Part shown: positions 8,781 to 10,486 of the stretch, piece by piece
Position numbering within the stretch: the first letter of the stretch is position 1
Layout: every line of letters begins with the position of its first letter
Origin: Trachelipus rathkii
Lineage: Eukaryota > Arthropoda > Malacostraca > Isopoda > Trachelipodidae
Length of the DNA: 10,486 nucleotides
Direction: 5' to 3'
Assembly: GCA_015478945.1 (NCBI GenBank)
Contig: JABUQX010022075.1
Span: forward strand, 22,501 to 32,986
The notes under the pieces: generated by a model
Seen by the model: the letters and a program-made list of their open reading frames with translations, nothing else
Told to the model about the DNA's origin: nothing
Databases searched by the model: none
Made by a program: the position numbers and the translations under genes

Positions 8781-8871
8781 GTGGTGGACCCCTGTGGGTC
8801 GTTACCACCGTAATAAAAACTCTGATTTGTGGGGGCGACTCCCTGCGGGTCGTCCTTAAAATAAAACTGTA
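8781..8871 (+). repeat. Twin hairpin-forming repeats, about 48-bp period
   Basis: Unit 1 (8781-8824) folds as GACCC-CTGT-GGGTC (8787-8800), with a second stem GGTG/CACC outside (8783-8786 with 8806-8809) and a GTTAC bulge. Unit 2 (8829-8871) folds as a continuous 9-bp stem, 8833-8841 with 8847-8855, around a CCTGC loop. Each hairpin is followed by an A-rich stretch (AATAAAAACT, AAATAAAACT). The two units share GTGG, CCCTG, GGGTCGT and AATAAAACT words, so they are duplicates. No function is assigned. Confidence 0.65.
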
Positions 8872-9178
8872 TTGTAACCTAACCCTGCTTCCTGGGGTGG
8901 ATGGGTGCCTTGACCCTGGCTGCCTTGCTGCGGCAATCATCTGTATACTGCTTCCACCGGACCGTTCCTGTGGAATATCCATCTGCTACTGGGTTCTTTA
9001 ACCCTTGTTGGGAGGCATGGGCATTCACTGTGCTTACCCATGTATCTCTACTTGGCCTCGGGGCATAATAACCTTTGCTACTGCCCCAAATCTCTTAAAA
9101 TTTATGGTTAGCTATGGTAAGTTCTGTACTCGACTTTGTGTCATCTAAAAAACTGTTTTCTGAGCAACTTTGAGTCTT
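8872..9178. other. GC-rich unique segment, possible element remnant
   Basis: Composition is close to half GC for much of this stretch, against a strongly AT-rich background. A stop-to-stop frame at 8883-9068 on the plus strand (61 codons, Met at 8901) includes FLGWMGALTLAALLRQ and looks partly hydrophobic, but I match it to no family. A perfect GGGTT-CTTT-AACCC hairpin lies at 8991-9004. A decayed mobile element is the likeliest reading; coding function is unproven. Confidence 0.35.
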
Positions 9179-9277
9179 CGTCCCTCCCGGGAGTCTTTAC
9201 TTCCTTGGCTTTTTAGGGATTATTGTGAAATATCGTCCCACCCGGAAGACTTTACTTCCTTGGCTTCTAGGGGATTA
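9179..9277 (+). repeat. Two 44-bp direct repeats, 55-bp spacing
   Basis: Copies at 9179-9222 and 9234-9277 share CGTCCC, CCCGG, the long word CTTTACTTCCTTGGCTT and then GGGATTA, with only scattered substitutions. Copy 1 contains the perfect palindrome CTCCCGGGAG (9184-9193), which is not preserved in copy 2. Confidence 0.8.
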
Positions 9278-9645
9278 CACTTCAAACCTATCTCTCTCGA
9301 GTCTATAGTCCTCTCTCGGACCGTTGCTATCTTTACTTACAGAATATAAAACAAACTCCTTTAGAAAGCAACAACAAAAAAAAACTATCGCTAAAATTAT
9401 GCAAAAATGAACGAATGCAAACACTGGCTATCGGTAACTTTCTATTACTATTACGCTTCGTCTTAAAATTAGCAAAAAAAAAACATAAGCTACGTAAGCT
9501 TCTCGAATATGTTTTATTTTTTTTCTTAAAACCATATAAAAACACTGATTAAAAAATGTTAATCATAAAAACAGAAGACACTTTAGTCTTGTTCGATTTA
9601 CTAAAACTTTCTAATAAAGGTCTCTCTCTTCTTGCGCACGATTTG
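9278..9645. other. AT-rich unique sequence, no gene recognised
   Basis: A-runs and T-runs with mixed sequence between the GC-rich island and the terminal simple-repeat block. An open frame on the minus strand (9333-9545) has biased Ser/Phe/Lys composition expected from AT-rich DNA and shows no domain. Confidence 0.4.
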
Positions 9646-9709
<64 letters not shown>

Positions 9710-9725
9710 CTATATAATATAACTG

Positions 9726-9760
<35 letters not shown>

Positions 9761-9936
9761 GTATATATATATCATAATGTATATGAAATATAGCACTCCA
9801 CCATATAATATATAATAATATCATATAATATATATAATATATAATATATATATATACTATATATATATAATAACAATAATATATATATATATATATAAAT
9901 AATAATATATATATATATATATATATATATCTGTAT

Positions 9937-9976
<40 letters not shown>

Positions 9977-10005
9977 TCATAATATATATATATACATAAT
10001 AATAA

Positions 10006-10042
<37 letters not shown>

Positions 10043-10047
10043 TATAT

Positions 10048-10086
<39 letters not shown>

Positions 10087-10094
10087 TATATATA
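9646..10094. repeat. Compound (AT)n/(AAT)n block
   Basis: AT runs interspersed with AAT runs (for example 10007-10040 and 10062-10083), occasional GTATATAC-type interruptions and a short non-repeat patch near 9785-9805 (GAAATATAGCACTCCACC). Tyr/Ile-rich open frames across it are artefacts. Confidence 0.95.
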
Positions 10095-10150
10095 TCACTC
10101 TCTTCAGCAAAGACGAGACACTTAGCCCAGTGGGAGTCTCAGATCTGACT
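10095..10150. other. 56-bp unique island between simple-repeat blocks
   Basis: The only complex sequence in the last 800 bp. It contains an imperfect inverted repeat, GAGAC (about 10116) with GTCTC (about 10136). It is too short to assign. Confidence 0.5.
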
Positions 10151-10486
10151 AATATATATATATGTATATATATATATGTATATGTATAATAATAATAATA
10201 TACATATATATATATAATATATATATATATCTATATATATATCTATATAACTCTCCATATATATATATATATATATGTAATAACATATATATAATATCTA
10301 ATAATATATGTAATATGTAATATGTAATATGTAATATATATATCATCATATATATAATATAATAATATATATATACTCATATATACATAGTAATAATAAT
10401 AATAATAGTAATATGTATATATGTATATGTAATAGTGTATAATAACATATAACTCTTTATAATATATATGTATGTATATATATGTA
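10151..10486. repeat. Compound AT-rich simple repeats with a 7-bp tandem
   Basis: Mixed (AT)n, (AAT)n and GTATAT words reaching the window edge. Within it, GTAATAT is repeated four times head to tail at 10310-10337. Confidence 0.92.

Noticed and set aside
8821..8850. Hammerhead ribozyme core suggested by CTGATTTG near the twin hairpins
   Set aside because: The conserved CTGANGA and GAAA core pairings are not present in the required arrangement.
9333..9545. 70-codon minus-strand frame
   Set aside because: Its Phe/Ser/Lys-rich composition follows the A-runs and T-runs of the DNA, and there is no motif or context.

Overview
The window looks like non-coding, repeat-dominated DNA from an animal nuclear genome. 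A decapod crustacean, possibly a penaeid shrimp, is my best guess. That guess rests on the very high density of long (AT)n and (ATT)n microsatellites (roughly a quarter of the window by my count), a degraded LINE reverse transcriptase and a tRNA-derived SINE. Penaeid genomes are known to be exceptionally rich in simple repeats. The taxon is inference; no host gene confirms it. I see no intact protein-coding gene, no rRNA, no functional tRNA, and nothing suggesting a prokaryotic defence system or CRISPR array.

Layout. 1-340 is an imperfect ATT array. 415-1920 on the minus strand is the fossil of a non-LTR retrotransposon (LINE) reverse transcriptase: much of the RT domain through to the C-terminus can be read, but it is broken by stops and frameshifts, and one catalytic Asp of the FADD motif reads Asn. 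1924-2101 holds two (AT)n tracts. 2285-2520 is a 236-bp segment bounded by a perfect 16-bp inverted repeat starting and ending in TA, a candidate MITE. 2577-2998 is a compound triplet repeat running into a long (AT)n tract. 3043-3236 is a tRNA-derived SINE with a foldable tRNA-like head; its A-rich tail runs straight into another (AT)n tract. 3568-3914 is a large AT/AAT cluster. 3915-6724 is AT-rich DNA with one more AT array (4619-4758) and no recognisable gene.

6725-8710 is the most structured part. It appears to be a diverged higher-order repeat: four copies of a roughly 160-220-bp element, three copies of a 'lead' word, three copies of a GTGGCTTTC-containing module, and a 13-bp motif present five times, three of them at an exact 24-bp period. 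(AT)n tracts interrupt it at 7519-7596, 7632-7652 and 7958-8043. 8781-9277 is a comparatively GC-rich island with a pair of hairpin-forming repeats and a second pair of 44-bp repeats 55 bp apart. From 9646 to the end the window is almost entirely AT/AAT simple repeat, with one 56-bp island of unique sequence at 10095-10150.

The recognisable elements (LINE, SINE, possible MITE) are independent mobile-element remnants and do not form a gene system. If anything here is undescribed, the best candidates are the 6725-8710 repeat family, the 8781-9277 island and the 2285-2520 inverted-repeat element.
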